Assembly: GCA_021300355.1 (NCBI GenBank)
Contig: JAJTEF010000005.1
Location: forward strand, 1 to 43,063
DNA: 43,063 bases
Reading direction: 5' to 3'
From: Sphingomonadaceae bacterium
GTDB lineage: Bacteria > Pseudomonadota > Alphaproteobacteria > Sphingomonadales > Sphingomonadaceae
The notes below the pieces were generated by a model, which was not told the DNA's origin, did not search any database, and worked only from the letters and a program-made list of their open reading frames with translations. Shown here in pieces: positions 8,533 to 17,299 of this stretch. The position numbers and the translations under genes were made by a program. Position 1 is the first letter of the stretch, and every line of letters starts with the position of its first letter.

Positions 8533-10122
8533 ATGCAAGACGTCATCATTAAGCGTGCCCTATTGTCCGTTTCGGACAAGGCGGGATTGGTTGAACTTGG
8601 ACATGCTTTGGCCGCGCGCCATGTCGAACTGGTCTCCACCGGTGGCACCGCCAAGACGCTGCGTGATGCAGGGCTTCAGGTGAAGGACATCAGCGAGCTT
8701 ACAGGTTTTCCCGAAATGATGGGCGGCCGCGTCAAAACGCTGCATCCAAAAGTGCATGGCGGATTGCTCGCTGTACGCGACAATGCCGAACATGCAGCGT
8801 CGATGAAAGAACATGACATTGGTGCAATCGACCTTGTCGTGGTGAACCTTTACCCCTTTGCGCAAACCGTGGCCAAAGGCGCGTCGCGCGATGAAATTAT
8901 CGAGAATATCGACATTGGCGGCCCGTCGATGGTGCGCAGCGCCGCGAAGAACCACGCATATGTCACGATCCTGACCGACCCATCGGATTATGACAATCTG
9001 ATCGCGGAGCTGGAGGAAAGCGGCGGCAAAACAAGCTATGACTTCCGCCGTAAATGTGCGGCCAAAGCCTATTCGGCGACCGCAGCATATGACAGCATGA
9101 TCAGCCAATGGTTCGCTTTTGCCGATCAGCAGCAGCTGTTCCCCGATATGCTTGCCGTCAACGGAAATCGCGAAACCGAATTGCGCTATGGCGAAAACCC
9201 ACATCAGCGCGCGGCACTGTATGTGCCCGTCGGTCCAAATGGTTCAGGGATTGCCCAAGCCGAACAGGTGCAGGGCAAAGAGCTGTCCTATAACAATTAT
9301 AACGACGCTGATGCGGCACTTGAACTGGTCAGCGAGTTTCGCGACGGACCGCCTACCGTCGTCATCGTTAAGCATGCCAACCCCTGCGGTGTGGCAACGG
9401 GCGAAACTTTAATCGATGCGTACCGCGCGGCGCTCGAGTGCGACAGCGTGTCGGCATTTGGCGGCATTGTCGCGGTTAACCGCCCGCTGGATGGTGCCAC
9501 TGCGGAAGCCATTACCGAAATTTTTACAGAAGTCGTTGCCGCGCCATCGGCGGATGATGCCGCAAAGGCGGTGTTCGCAAAGAAAAAGAATTTGCGGCTT
9601 TTGTTGACGGGCGATTTGCCTGATCCAAAGCGCGGCGGCTTGTCGATTAAGCCGATCACGGGCGGGCTTCTGGTGCAGTCGCGTGATAACGGCCATGTTG
9701 CCGACAGTGATTTCAAAGTGGTGACCAAGCGTGCACCATCGGTGCAGGAACTGGCCGACTGCCGCTTTGCGTGGACCGTGGCCAAGCATGTAAAGTCGAA
9801 CGCTATTGTCTATGCCAAGGATGGCGCAACCGCGGGTATTGGCGCAGGCCAAATGAACCGGCGCGACAGCGCGCGGATTGCCGCGATTAAAGCAACGGAA
9901 GCCGCCGAAACTTATGGTTGGGCAACGCCGCGTACTGTTGGATCGGCAGTTGCCTCAGATGCGTTTTTCCCGTTTGCCGATGGCTTGCTGGCTGCCGCTG
10001 AAGCGGGCGCCACAGCAGTCATTCAACCGGGCGGATCGATGCGGGATGACGAAGTGATCGCCGCTGCCGATGCGGCTGGTCTGGCCATGGTCTTCACCGG
10101 AATGCGCCACTTCCGGCATTGA
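8533..10122 (+). CDS. purH: Bifunctional AICAR formyltransferase / IMP cyclohydrolase
   Basis: 529 residues, the usual size. It catalyses the last two steps of IMP synthesis: formylation of AICAR with 10-formyl-tetrahydrofolate and ring closure to IMP. Residues 1-190 form the MGS-like cyclohydrolase domain ([67 protein letters not shown]). The transformylase half begins with [15 protein letters not shown] and has the catalytic Lys280-His281 pair in [39 protein letters not shown], and ends in [30 protein letters not shown]. An AGGA ribosome site overlaps the stop of the preceding gene. A strong hairpin lies just downstream. Purine synthesis and the folate genes at 12188-13308 are linked in function but not in operon. 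Confidence 0.97.
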   Translation: MQDVIIKRALLSVSDKAGLVELGHALAARHVELVSTGGTAKTLRDAGLQVKDISELTGFPEMMGGRVKTLHPKVHGGLLAVRDNAEHAASMKEHDIGAIDLVVVNLYPFAQTVAKGASRDEIIENIDIGGPSMVRSAAKNHAYVTILTDPSDYDNLIAELEESGGKTSYDFRRKCAAKAYSATAAYDSMISQWFAFADQQQLFPDMLAVNGNRETELRYGENPHQRAALYVPVGPNGSGIAQAEQVQGKELSYNNYNDADAALELVSEFRDGPPTVVIVKHANPCGVATGETLIDAYRAALECDSVSAFGGIVAVNRPLDGATAEAITEIFTEVVAAPSADDAAKAVFAKKKNLRLLLTGDLPDPKRGGLSIKPITGGLLVQSRDNGHVADSDFKVVTKRAPSVQELADCRFAWTVAKHVKSNAIVYAKDGATAGIGAGQMNRRDSARIAAIKATEAAETYGWATPRTVGSAVASDAFFPFADGLLAAAEAGATAVIQPGGSMRDDEVIAAADAAGLAMVFTGMRHFRH

Positions 10123-10128
10123 TGACCA

Positions 10129-10163
10129 AGCCGTCCCTCTGAACCGGATTCAGGGGGACGGCT
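10129..10163. terminator. Bidirectional hairpin between purH and the DEAD-box helicase
   Basis: AGCCGTCCCTCTGAA (10129-10143) pairs with TTCAGGGGGACGGCT (10149-10163): a 15-bp stem with one G-T wobble and a 5-nt loop. It begins 7 nt after the purH stop and ends 19 nt before the stop of the convergent helicase gene. There is no clean T-run on either side, only a T-rich GTCGTTGTTG to the right, so it may end transcription weakly or mainly protect both 3' ends. Confidence 0.75.
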
Positions 10164-10181
10164 AGTCGTTGTTGCTGCGGT

Positions 10182-11723
10182 TTACCCAGCGCGTTTTACG
10201 GAACCTCTGTAGTTTCCGTTACCGCCCTTTTTAGGACCATAGTTCCGCGCCGGTGCGCCGGGATCGCGACGGTTTTCGCTGCGCGCGGCAAATGCACGGT
10301 CGGCGGTAGGACGACGGTCACCGCTTGCGGCATTGTCGCTACGTGGACGTGCATCGCGGCTGCCTTCACGGCTGCCGTCACGTGGTCCGATGGCTGGCTG
10401 CCATCCACCTTGTGGTGCATGCGTCCGGTTGCGGGTTTCGCCGTTCAAGCCAGTGCCGCCATTGTTGCCGCCCAATTTCTTGCCAGCATAGTTCGTACGA
10501 CCGCCACCGGGTTGACCACCACCGCGACCCCCACGGGCCTGTTGCGGTTTCTTGTCGGCAACGGGCGGCGGCAATGCGGCAACAGCCGCACGGAAACCTT
10601 CAGGAAGACCAAGCGTCATGGCGCGTACGCCCGTCAGACGCTCAATATCCTTCATATAGCCACGCTCATCACCCGCAACGAAGCTCATCGCGATGCCTTC
10701 ACGGCCCGCACGCGCGGTACGGCCGATGCGGTGCACATATTGTTCAGGCACATTGGGCAGTTCGAAGTTGAATACATGGCTGACGCCGGGAACGTCAATT
10801 CCGCGCGCGGCAATATCGGTTGCGACGAGGATTTTGATTTTGCCGTCACGAAATGCCTGCAGCGCAGCGGTACGCTGGCCCTGGCTTTTGTTACCGTGAA
10901 TGGCGGCGGATTGGATACCGGCGCCCGCAAGCCCCCGCACAACGCGGTCGGCGCCATGCTTGGTACGCGTGAACACAAGTGCACGGTCAATCTCTTCGCT
11001 TTGCAACTTGAGCGTCAGCAAGGTCTGCTTTTCGCGCTGTTCGACAAAGGTCACGAATTGCTCAACGCGCTCTGCAGTGGTGGACGCAGGTGCGACCGAC
11101 ACACGAACAGGGTTGTTGAGGAAGCGGTTGCCCAATTCAGCAATCGCCTTTGGCATGGTAGCCGAGAAGAACAATGTCTGACGCTGTTTTGGCAGCAATT
11201 GGTCAATACGCTTCAACGCATGGATGAAACCAAGGTCCATCATCTGGTCCGCTTCATCAAGGACGAAGATTTCGACGTCTTTCAACGTGACCGCGCGTTG
11301 CTCGATCAAATCGATGAGACGGCCCGGTGTCGCGACCAGAATATCCACGCCGCCAGCAAGACGTTTTTTCTGGCTGAAAATGGGCATGCCGCCAAAGACG
11401 CAATCCACCTTCAGGCCAAGGAACTTGCCATAGGTGCGGAAGCTGTCGGCGATCTGGGCCGCAAGTTCGCGGGTTGGCGACAGCACCAGCATACGGCAGC
11501 TATATTGCTGACGCGCTTTTGGCTTTGTTGCGAAATGGTGCAGCGATGGCAAAGCAAACGCCGCGGTCTTGCCGGTTCCGGTCTGTGCGATGCCGCACAG
11601 ATCGCGGCCTTGCAGCAATGGCGGGATCGACTGTTGCTGGATTGGCGTCGGGGTATCATATCCCGCGGCTTCAAGCGCCTTAAGGATAGGTTGGGCAAGG
11701 CCCAGGTCTTGGAAAAAAGACAT
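10182..11723 (-). CDS. DEAD-box ATP-dependent RNA helicase, RhlE-like, with Gly/Arg/Asn-rich tail
   Basis: 513 residues from the ATG at 11723 (MSFFQDLGLAQPILKALE). The open frame extends 23 codons upstream, but this start places the Q-motif (YDTPTPIQQQSIP) where RhlE proteins have it. Motifs in order: AQTGTGKT (Walker A), SPTRELAAQI, TPGRLID, DEAD, SATMP, ATDIAARGID and HRIGRTARAGR. It unwinds short RNA duplexes using ATP and is expected to act in ribosome assembly or RNA decay, often at low temperature. The last 115 residues or so, after the helicase core, are low-complexity and basic, rich in Gly, Arg, Asn and Pro (RGGRGGGQPGGG and repeated DxSRE-like units). Such tails bind RNA without sequence preference and may favour condensate formation. 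A long stretch without genes (464 bp) lies upstream and may hold its leader. Confidence 0.93.
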   Translation of the reverse strand: MSFFQDLGLAQPILKALEAAGYDTPTPIQQQSIPPLLQGRDLCGIAQTGTGKTAAFALPSLHHFATKPKARQQYSCRMLVLSPTRELAAQIADSFRTYGKFLGLKVDCVFGGMPIFSQKKRLAGGVDILVATPGRLIDLIEQRAVTLKDVEIFVLDEADQMMDLGFIHALKRIDQLLPKQRQTLFFSATMPKAIAELGNRFLNNPVRVSVAPASTTAERVEQFVTFVEQREKQTLLTLKLQSEEIDRALVFTRTKHGADRVVRGLAGAGIQSAAIHGNKSQGQRTAALQAFRDGKIKILVATDIAARGIDVPGVSHVFNFELPNVPEQYVHRIGRTARAGREGIAMSFVAGDERGYMKDIERLTGVRAMTLGLPEGFRAAVAALPPPVADKKPQQARGGRGGGQPGGGRTNYAGKKLGGNNGGTGLNGETRNRTHAPQGGWQPAIGPRDGSREGSRDARPRSDNAASGDRRPTADRAFAARSENRRDPGAPARNYGPKKGGNGNYRGSVKRAG

Positions 11724-12187
11724 ATTTATACTTTCAAATAGTCGTCGCAGCCCCATGATGCAGATCCTTGAAACAGGACCGCACGGGCGCAACAGCAGGT
11801 GTTCGGGAGCAGCTTATGCTGACCCGTTGGAAACAACCCTGCGTGATATGGGAAGCCTCTAAGCTTACGCATCTTGTTCGATTGGCGAGGCCACTTGTTG
11901 CGGCCCTCACGCTGCCAATACTGCGGCGGTATCGTCCGCTCGCCTCATGCGCTTGGCGGCCTATTGGCTTAATGGGGCAGCAAACGCAAGTTATTTGTGC
12001 TTATGCGCAATAATCAGTCGCGACAGCTGTACACATAATGACCGTTCGTAACGCGCCCTTCACCACCTATGACGGCACTTCGGTCGCAGGTTCGGCAGAG
12101 CATTAACTACCTTGCGCTCTGCCCTCATGATGCGGAGCTTGAGCCGCTGCCCGCAAAAGGCACGGGGATCATGATCTGGCGCGTGCG
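11724..12187. other. Gene-free region upstream of the DEAD-box helicase, with one clear hairpin
   Basis: No convincing gene lies here on either strand. The helicase promoter and 5' leader should be at the low-coordinate end, read on the minus strand, and the 3' end of the SDR message at the high end. One perfect hairpin stands out: GGCAGAGC (12094-12101) with GCTCTGCC (12116-12123) and a 14-nt loop. It lies about 65 nt past the SDR stop on the minus strand and could end or stabilise that message, although it lacks a T-run. I see no tRNA-like fold. Confidence 0.5.
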
Positions 12188-12943
12188 TTAAAGGTGCATG
12201 AAATCGCGGTCGAAGCTTTTGAGATGCGCTCCGCCATCAACGAAGATGATTTGCCCGGTAACGTCCTGCGCTTTTGCCAAGTAAAGCACGGCATCTGCAA
12301 CAGCGGATGGCGATGGAAGCGCACCCAATGGCATCATGCCTGCCAATCGCACCTCTTGTTCTTCGCTATAGTAGTTGGTTGATATGACGAGCCCCGGTGC
12401 GACGCCATTATAGCGTGCGCGCCCTGCAAAAGACGCAGCCATCGACCGTACCGATGCCGCCAGCGCTTGCTTGGAGAGCGTGTAGCTGATCTGGTCGCGG
12501 TGGGGATTGGCGACACGCTGGTCGAGGATGTTGACGATTGCTGGCCGCACGTCAGCGCCCGCCGCATCGACAACGGCTTTGGCAAGCAAGAGTGGGGCAA
12601 ACAGGTTCAGCCGGAAATGCGCCTCCAGCGTTTCGACCGACATCGACTCCCAATCATCCTGCCCAAACATCGCGGCGTTATTCACCAGCAGCTGCGGTAC
12701 GCGCCCAAAATGCGTTGTTACGGACTCAACGAGATGGGCCGGGTTGCCGGTGCTCAAATCAAAGGTAAAACGTTTCCATTCACTCTTGTTTTCTTGCAGC
12801 GTCGCCAGAAGCTTTTCTTCGGGCTGTGAATCGAGATGGCTAACAAGTGCCAACGCGTAACCCGCGTCCGCAAGTTTAGATGCGATTTCGGCACCCAGCC
12901 GACGCTTGCCGCCTGTAACAATTGCAAGCGGCGCCGTTGTCAC
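12188..12943 (-). CDS. SDR family oxidoreductase, probable pteridine reductase (FolM/PTR1-like)
   Basis: 251 residues, a single Rossmann-fold domain. The cofactor motif is TGGKRRLG (residues 10-17), the TGxxxRxG form seen in NADPH-dependent pteridine reductases, in place of the usual TGxxxGxG. NNA is at 89-91. The usual catalytic Ser is replaced by Asp141, followed by Tyr154 and Lys158 (NILDQRV...YTLSK). The spacing Asp-13-Tyr-4-Lys is the same as the triad Asp181/Tyr194/Lys198 that I recall for Leishmania PTR1. The C-terminus has the common GQIIFVDGGAHL. Its start overlaps the stop of folB by 4 nt. Together this points to reduction of dihydropterin or dihydrofolate, as E. coli FolM does with dihydromonapterin. 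Other SDR functions remain possible. Confidence 0.8.
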   Translation of the reverse strand: MTTAPLAIVTGGKRRLGAEIASKLADAGYALALVSHLDSQPEEKLLATLQENKSEWKRFTFDLSTGNPAHLVESVTTHFGRVPQLLVNNAAMFGQDDWESMSVETLEAHFRLNLFAPLLLAKAVVDAAGADVRPAIVNILDQRVANPHRDQISYTLSKQALAASVRSMAASFAGRARYNGVAPGLVISTNYYSEEQEVRLAGMMPLGALPSPSAVADAVLYLAKAQDVTGQIIFVDGGAHLKSFDRDFMHL

Positions 12944-13308
12944 TTGCGGCTCCGCGACATTGTAATGCCAATCGATTCATTATCTTCGGCGATGGCGAGT
13001 TTCACGATTTTGACGACGAGGTGGCTGATATGTGGGTCGTCAGCAAACAAATTATCCATGATATGATCGGCGACCGCTTCGATCAGCGTGAAGTGCACAC
13101 CTTCGGGCAAAAGCGTCGCGGCCTCTTTCAGTGTCATATAATTTTTCGACGCCGACAACGGCGTGTCCGGCGCATAATGCAGAGCCATATCCAACGTTGC
13201 GCTAATCGAAATACGCAGTGGCTGCGGCAGGTGCGTTTCCTGGCTGTAAATGCCCGTCAGCACATTGACGACAAGGTCATGTACTTCGAGAATGAGGCTA
13301 TCGGTCAT
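12940..13308 (-). CDS. folB: Dihydroneopterin aldolase
   Basis: 122 residues, the size of FolB, which splits 7,8-dihydroneopterin into 6-hydroxymethyl-dihydropterin and glycolaldehyde on the way to folate. The sequence shows the T-fold pattern: ILEVHDLVVNVLTGIYSQET near the N-terminus, ASKNYMTLKEAATLL in the middle, HFTLIEAVADHIMDNLF with the conserved Glu that anchors the pterin, and VVKIVKLAI near the end. It lies 8 nt after the methyltransferase gene and overlaps the pteridine-reductase-like SDR gene by 4 nt (ATGA). The related dihydroneopterin triphosphate epimerase FolX has the same fold and cannot be fully excluded. Confidence 0.88.
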   Translation of the reverse strand: MTDSLILEVHDLVVNVLTGIYSQETHLPQPLRISISATLDMALHYAPDTPLSASKNYMTLKEAATLLPEGVHFTLIEAVADHIMDNLFADDPHISHLVVKIVKLAIAEDNESIGITMSRSRK

Positions 13309-13316
13309 ATCACTCC

Positions 13317-14195
13317 TTAACGTGACCAGCGGGCGAAAATGGCTGTAGGCAAAAGCATGCCCCGGCCCTGTTCACGCACCGCGAGTTCACCAAATTCAAC
13401 TTTGCCGCCAAGGTCGGCAAAATGCGATTCCAACAACCCACCCAACGCCAGCGCAGACATGCGCACCGCGTAGACGGTCAGAAATAGAAATTTTGAATCG
13501 GCATCAAGCAACTTGCGGCAATTGCCGATCAGTTCGGGCAGGTCTTCCTCAAGCCGCCAGACCTCGCCGTCGGGACCGCGACCATATTTGGGTGGGTCCA
13601 GCAATATGCCGTCATAGCGTTTTTCCCGGCGCACTTCACGCGCAACGAATTTGGCGGCGTCGTCGACGATCCAGCGAATGGGACGGTCGGCCATGCCCGA
13701 CATTTCGGCATTGGATCGTGCCTGCGCAACCGATTTCTTGGACGCATCGACATGCACCATCTGCGCGCCCGCTGCCGACAAAGCGAGGGTGCCAACGCCG
13801 GTATAGCCAAACAGGTTCATCGCAACGGGGTCGGCGACCCCTGCCAACTGCCCGCGCATCCACCGCCATACAGGGTCCATATCCGGGAAAAAGCCGAGGT
13901 GGCGGAATGGCGTGCACGATGCGGTAAAGTGCACCTCATCATTCCATGCGAGCGGCCAACCATCCATGGGAACGGGTTTGTTGTTATACCAACGTCCGCC
14001 GCCATCATCGTCCGATCCCGGAACGAATTCCGCATCTGCGGGCCATTCGTCGAGCGCAGGCGCCCACATCGCTTGCGGTTCCGGCCGGATGAAGCGGCGG
14101 TCACCGTAGGATTCATATTTGCGCCCATTGCCCGAATCGATGAGCGTGTAATCGCTGCGCGGCTCGCTGATCAGGGTGACGAAATTCTGTTCCAT
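13317..14195 (-). CDS. Class I SAM-dependent methyltransferase, RlmI/SAM-dependent rRNA methylase-like
   Basis: 292 residues. The N-terminal part is short and acidic (WAPALDEWPADAEF), without the PUA domain of E. coli RlmI. Residues from about 125 form the SAM domain: NLFGYTGVGTLALSAAGAQMVHVDASKKSVAQARSN-type motif I and II (a phenylalanine/Tyr-Thr-Gly loop followed by an acidic residue that holds the ribose), then DGILLDPPKYGRGPDGEVW, the DPPK-type motif IV of RlmI/RlmK-like rRNA methylases, and ELIGNCRKLLDADSKFLFLTVY. The target is probably RNA, but the base is not predictable from sequence. It starts 3 nt after thrC and is followed by folB after 8 nt, inside one operon. Confidence 0.87.
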   Translation of the reverse strand: MEQNFVTLISEPRSDYTLIDSGNGRKYESYGDRRFIRPEPQAMWAPALDEWPADAEFVPGSDDDGGGRWYNNKPVPMDGWPLAWNDEVHFTASCTPFRHLGFFPDMDPVWRWMRGQLAGVADPVAMNLFGYTGVGTLALSAAGAQMVHVDASKKSVAQARSNAEMSGMADRPIRWIVDDAAKFVAREVRREKRYDGILLDPPKYGRGPDGEVWRLEEDLPELIGNCRKLLDADSKFLFLTVYAVRMSALALGGLLESHFADLGGKVEFGELAVREQGRGMLLPTAIFARWSR

Positions 14196-14198
14196 ATT

Positions 14199-15605
14199 TT
14201 AGCGAACGGCCCGCGCAAGCACATAGTCACGCACGGCGTCATATGTGCCGGGCAAGACATCAAAGCGCTCTTCGCGGTCGAACAGATGCGAGACACGCGC
14301 AGGCAAAGCAGGGCGAACGCCGGTTGCATTTTCTACTGCGTCCGGGAACTTCGCGGGATGCGCGGTTGCCAATGTGACGATAGGCGTTTCCGGTTTGATG
14401 CCGGACGCCCGCGCCGCGTGCAGTGCGATGGCGGTATGGGGGTCGATAATTTGGTCCGCCGCGCCATAGGCCCAGCGCATGGCGGCCGCCATCTGGTCCG
14501 CATCGGCGCGCGCGCTCGACAACAAAGCAGACTTTTTCCGCATGTCGGGCGACAGAACCATTTTGCCCATTTGTTCGAACCATTTCATCCGCGCTGCGGT
14601 GGTTGATCCATCGCGACCTTCAAGGTCAAACAGCAGCCGTTCAAAATTGCTCGACACCTGAATATCCATCGATGGTGATGCGGTCGGGGTTACGCCCAAC
14701 ACCGAATAGTCACCCTTTGACAGGGCGCGGTGCAAGATGTCGTTGATGTTGGTGGCGACAATCAGCTGTTCAATCGGCAAGCCCATTTGCGCGGCAACAT
14801 AGCCAGCAAACACATCGCCAAAGTTTCCGGTCGGGACAGAAAAGGCAATTTTGCGCTCAGGACCGCCCAATCGAAGCGCAGCATAGAAATAATACACCAC
14901 CTGCGCCATCAGACGGGCCCAGTTGATTGAGTTTACGGCGGATAAAGTCAGCGGGCCATTGACATCCTTGTCACTGAACATCCGCTTTACCATCGCCTGC
15001 GCGTCGTCGAAGCTGCCTTCAATCGCGATGTTATGGACATTGGGCGCAAGGATGGTTGTCATCTGCCGACGCTGGACGTCAGAGACGCGGTTATGCGGGT
15101 GCAGCATGAAGATTTCGATTTGCGCAAGTCCGGCAACGGCGTCGATTGCCGCTGATCCTGTGTCTCCGGATGTCGCGCCGACAATGGTCAGTTTTTTATC
15201 CGTGCCCGACAAGAAGCGTTCAAACAATTGGCCCAGCAATTGGAGCGCAACGTCCTTGAATGCCAAGGTTGGCCCGTGAAAAAGCTCAAGCAGCCAGTGC
15301 TGACCATCAAGTTGCACTAATGGTGTAATCGCCGAATGGGCAAAGGAACCATAAGCCGTCGAACATAGACCCTTGAGCTCAGATTCGCTCAACACACCCG
15401 CAGTAAATGGCGCCATAACGCGCGCAGCCAACTCGACATAAGACAGGCCGCGCATCGCTTTTATATCTTCTGTCGAAAATTGCGGCCAATGGCGCGGGAC
15501 GTAAAGTCCGCCATCTCGGGCCAGACCCGTTAGGGTGACGCCTGCAAAATCGAGCGCGTCCGCGTTGCCGCGGGTGCTGATATAATCTGTTCCGTTAATC
15601 GTCAT
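14199..15605 (-). CDS. thrC: Threonine synthase
   Basis: 468 residues from the ATG at 15605 (MTINGTDYISTRG); the open frame further upstream would run into the GMC gene and is rejected. This is the long, PLP-dependent form found in proteobacteria and fungi, which turns O-phospho-homoserine into threonine. Motifs: STRGNADALDFAGVTLTGLARDGGLYVP at the N-terminus, ELFHGPTLAFKDVALQ with the PLP lysine Lys117, GATSGDTGSAAIDA for the phosphate, NSINWARLMAQVVYYFYA, VPTGNFGDVFAGY, and LATAHPAKFPDAVENATG. It heads an apparent operon with the methyltransferase, folB and the SDR. In many alphaproteobacteria thrC instead follows surf1 in the cox cluster, so its place here is notable. Confidence 0.96.
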   Translation of the reverse strand: MTINGTDYISTRGNADALDFAGVTLTGLARDGGLYVPRHWPQFSTEDIKAMRGLSYVELAARVMAPFTAGVLSESELKGLCSTAYGSFAHSAITPLVQLDGQHWLLELFHGPTLAFKDVALQLLGQLFERFLSGTDKKLTIVGATSGDTGSAAIDAVAGLAQIEIFMLHPHNRVSDVQRRQMTTILAPNVHNIAIEGSFDDAQAMVKRMFSDKDVNGPLTLSAVNSINWARLMAQVVYYFYAALRLGGPERKIAFSVPTGNFGDVFAGYVAAQMGLPIEQLIVATNINDILHRALSKGDYSVLGVTPTASPSMDIQVSSNFERLLFDLEGRDGSTTAARMKWFEQMGKMVLSPDMRKKSALLSSARADADQMAAAMRWAYGAADQIIDPHTAIALHAARASGIKPETPIVTLATAHPAKFPDAVENATGVRPALPARVSHLFDREERFDVLPGTYDAVRDYVLARAVR

Positions 15606-15646
15606 AGCGCGCACGCGGTTACCCGCGACGCCGCATTTAGGCAAGA

Positions 15647-17233
15647 TTATTGCAAATCGGCCCGGACAAATTCGGCACATCTTTCACCAATCATGATGCT
15701 TGGCGCATTTGTGTTACCGGAAACAAGGCGCGGCATGATGCTGGCATCCGCGACATAGAGCCCTTCGATGCCCCGATATTTCAAGCGCGAGTCGACAACA
15801 TCGTCCGCATTGGGCCCCATGCGGCATGTGCCGACGGGATGGTATACGGTATCTGCGCGACTGCGGATCAGATCATCCAAGGCGGCATCGTCATTCAGAT
15901 CGACAGGATGGCGATTCTTTCCGCCATAAACGGCAAGCGCAGGTGCTTCGAAAATCCGGTGCATGGCGCGCACGCCGCTGCGCAATGTGGCCATGTCGCG
16001 GTCATCGCTCAAAAATGCCGGGTCAATCAGCAGGGCCGCACTTGCATCGGTTGATGCGAGGCGCACCGTGCCGCGGCTTTCGGGCCGCAAGACGCAGGCA
16101 TGGCAACTGAACCCATGGCCTTTCACTTTGGAACGGCCATGGTCTTCCAACATGGCGGGGACGAAATGATATTGAATGTCGGGGGCTGGCAAGCTTGCGT
16201 CCGAACGCCAAAATCCGCCCGCTTCGGCAAAGCAGGTGGTCATGACGCCTGTGCGCTTGCGGCGATGTTCGATAATCGCTTTGACCATCTTTGCGGTGCC
16301 GGACAGCGAATCCCCGAAAAAGTCGTCCTTTGACTGTGTTTCAAAGCTGGAGACATAATCGATATGATCTTGCAGGTCGGCGCCGACAGCTTGCTTATCA
16401 TGGACGACATCCACACCGACGCTGCGCAGATGGTCGGCCGGACCAATGCCCGACAGCATCAATATTTGCGGTGATCCAAATGCGCCTGCGGACAAAATAA
16501 CAGCGCCGCGTGCCTTGATCGTGCGCTTCTTGCTTCGGCCTTGGCGAATGACAACGCCTGTGGCGCGTCCGTTTTCGACGATGATCTTTTCGGTCAGTGC
16601 GCCGGTAATGACTTCCATCCGGTCCCGTGCCGGTTCGACATAGGCGCGCGCGGCGGTCCAGCGTTCGCCACCCTTTTGCGTGACTTGATACAGGCCAAAG
16701 CCGTCCTGCGTCGCGCCGTTGAAGTCATTATTGACCGGCAACTGCAATTCGGCAGCCGCTTCGATGAAGGCAAGGCTGCCGGCCTGTGGCCAGCGTTGGT
16801 CAGAAACAGACAGCGGCCCGCCTGATCCGTGAAAGGCATCAGAACCGCGTTCATTGTCTTCGCAGCGTTTGAAATATGGCAATACGTCGTCATAGGACCA
16901 GCCATCGCAGCCCAGTGCGGCCCAATTGTCATAATCGTATTTGTGGCCACGGATGTACACCATCGCGTTAATCGCGCTCGACCCGCCAAGGCCCTTGCCG
17001 CGCGGTTGATATCCGGTGCGGCCATTGAGGCCCTTTTGCGGAACGGTTTCATATTTATAGTTAGACCCGTTGCGAATGAACGGCATGAAACCCGGCGTTT
17101 TGATCAACATATTATTGTTGGTGCCGCCGGCCTCGATCAGGCAGACCTTATATTTGCCACCTTCCGAAAGTCGGCCAGCTGCAGCGCTCCCCGCTGACCC
17201 GCCACCAATCACGATGATATCAAATTCGTCCAT
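15647..17233 (-). CDS. GMC family FAD-dependent oxidoreductase (choline/alcohol dehydrogenase-like)
   Basis: 528 residues. FAD-binding GGGSAGSAAAGRLSE begins at residue 11; GKGLGGSSAINAMVYIRG is the GMC signature 1; GAFGSPQILMLSGIGP is signature 2. Near the C-terminus, YHPVGTCRMG carries the catalytic His, and NTNAPSIMIGER the second polar residue (Asn) of the active site and the end of the FAD domain. GMC enzymes oxidise alcohols to aldehydes and pass electrons to quinones or oxygen. Relatives act on choline, long-chain alcohols or polyethylene glycol; none can be chosen from the sequence, and no betaine genes are nearby. The ATG at 17233 has a strong GAGGAG ribosome site. The gene ends 41 nt before thrC, so cotranscription with thrC is possible. 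Confidence 0.93.
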   Translation of the reverse strand: MDEFDIIVIGGGSAGSAAAGRLSEGGKYKVCLIEAGGTNNNMLIKTPGFMPFIRNGSNYKYETVPQKGLNGRTGYQPRGKGLGGSSAINAMVYIRGHKYDYDNWAALGCDGWSYDDVLPYFKRCEDNERGSDAFHGSGGPLSVSDQRWPQAGSLAFIEAAAELQLPVNNDFNGATQDGFGLYQVTQKGGERWTAARAYVEPARDRMEVITGALTEKIIVENGRATGVVIRQGRSKKRTIKARGAVILSAGAFGSPQILMLSGIGPADHLRSVGVDVVHDKQAVGADLQDHIDYVSSFETQSKDDFFGDSLSGTAKMVKAIIEHRRKRTGVMTTCFAEAGGFWRSDASLPAPDIQYHFVPAMLEDHGRSKVKGHGFSCHACVLRPESRGTVRLASTDASAALLIDPAFLSDDRDMATLRSGVRAMHRIFEAPALAVYGGKNRHPVDLNDDAALDDLIRSRADTVYHPVGTCRMGPNADDVVDSRLKYRGIEGLYVADASIMPRLVSGNTNAPSIMIGERCAEFVRADLQ

Positions 17234-17299
17234 GTTGCCTGCTCCTCTAACGCAAAGGTTTAAGCGGACGATTAAATACTGGCAAGAGTGTAAATAGCG

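Noticed and set aside
10410-11741. Long plus-strand open frame (443 codons) opposite the DEAD-box helicase
   Set aside because: All helicase motifs are on the minus strand; the plus frame shows no domain.
12069-12191. A 40-codon plus-strand frame (MTALRSQVRQSINYLALCPH...IMIWRVR) in the gap upstream of the helicase
   Set aside because: It reads like protein in part, but it has no ribosome site, overlaps the convergent SDR stop, and contains both arms of a hairpin. It could be a remnant of a gene; I cannot support it as coding.
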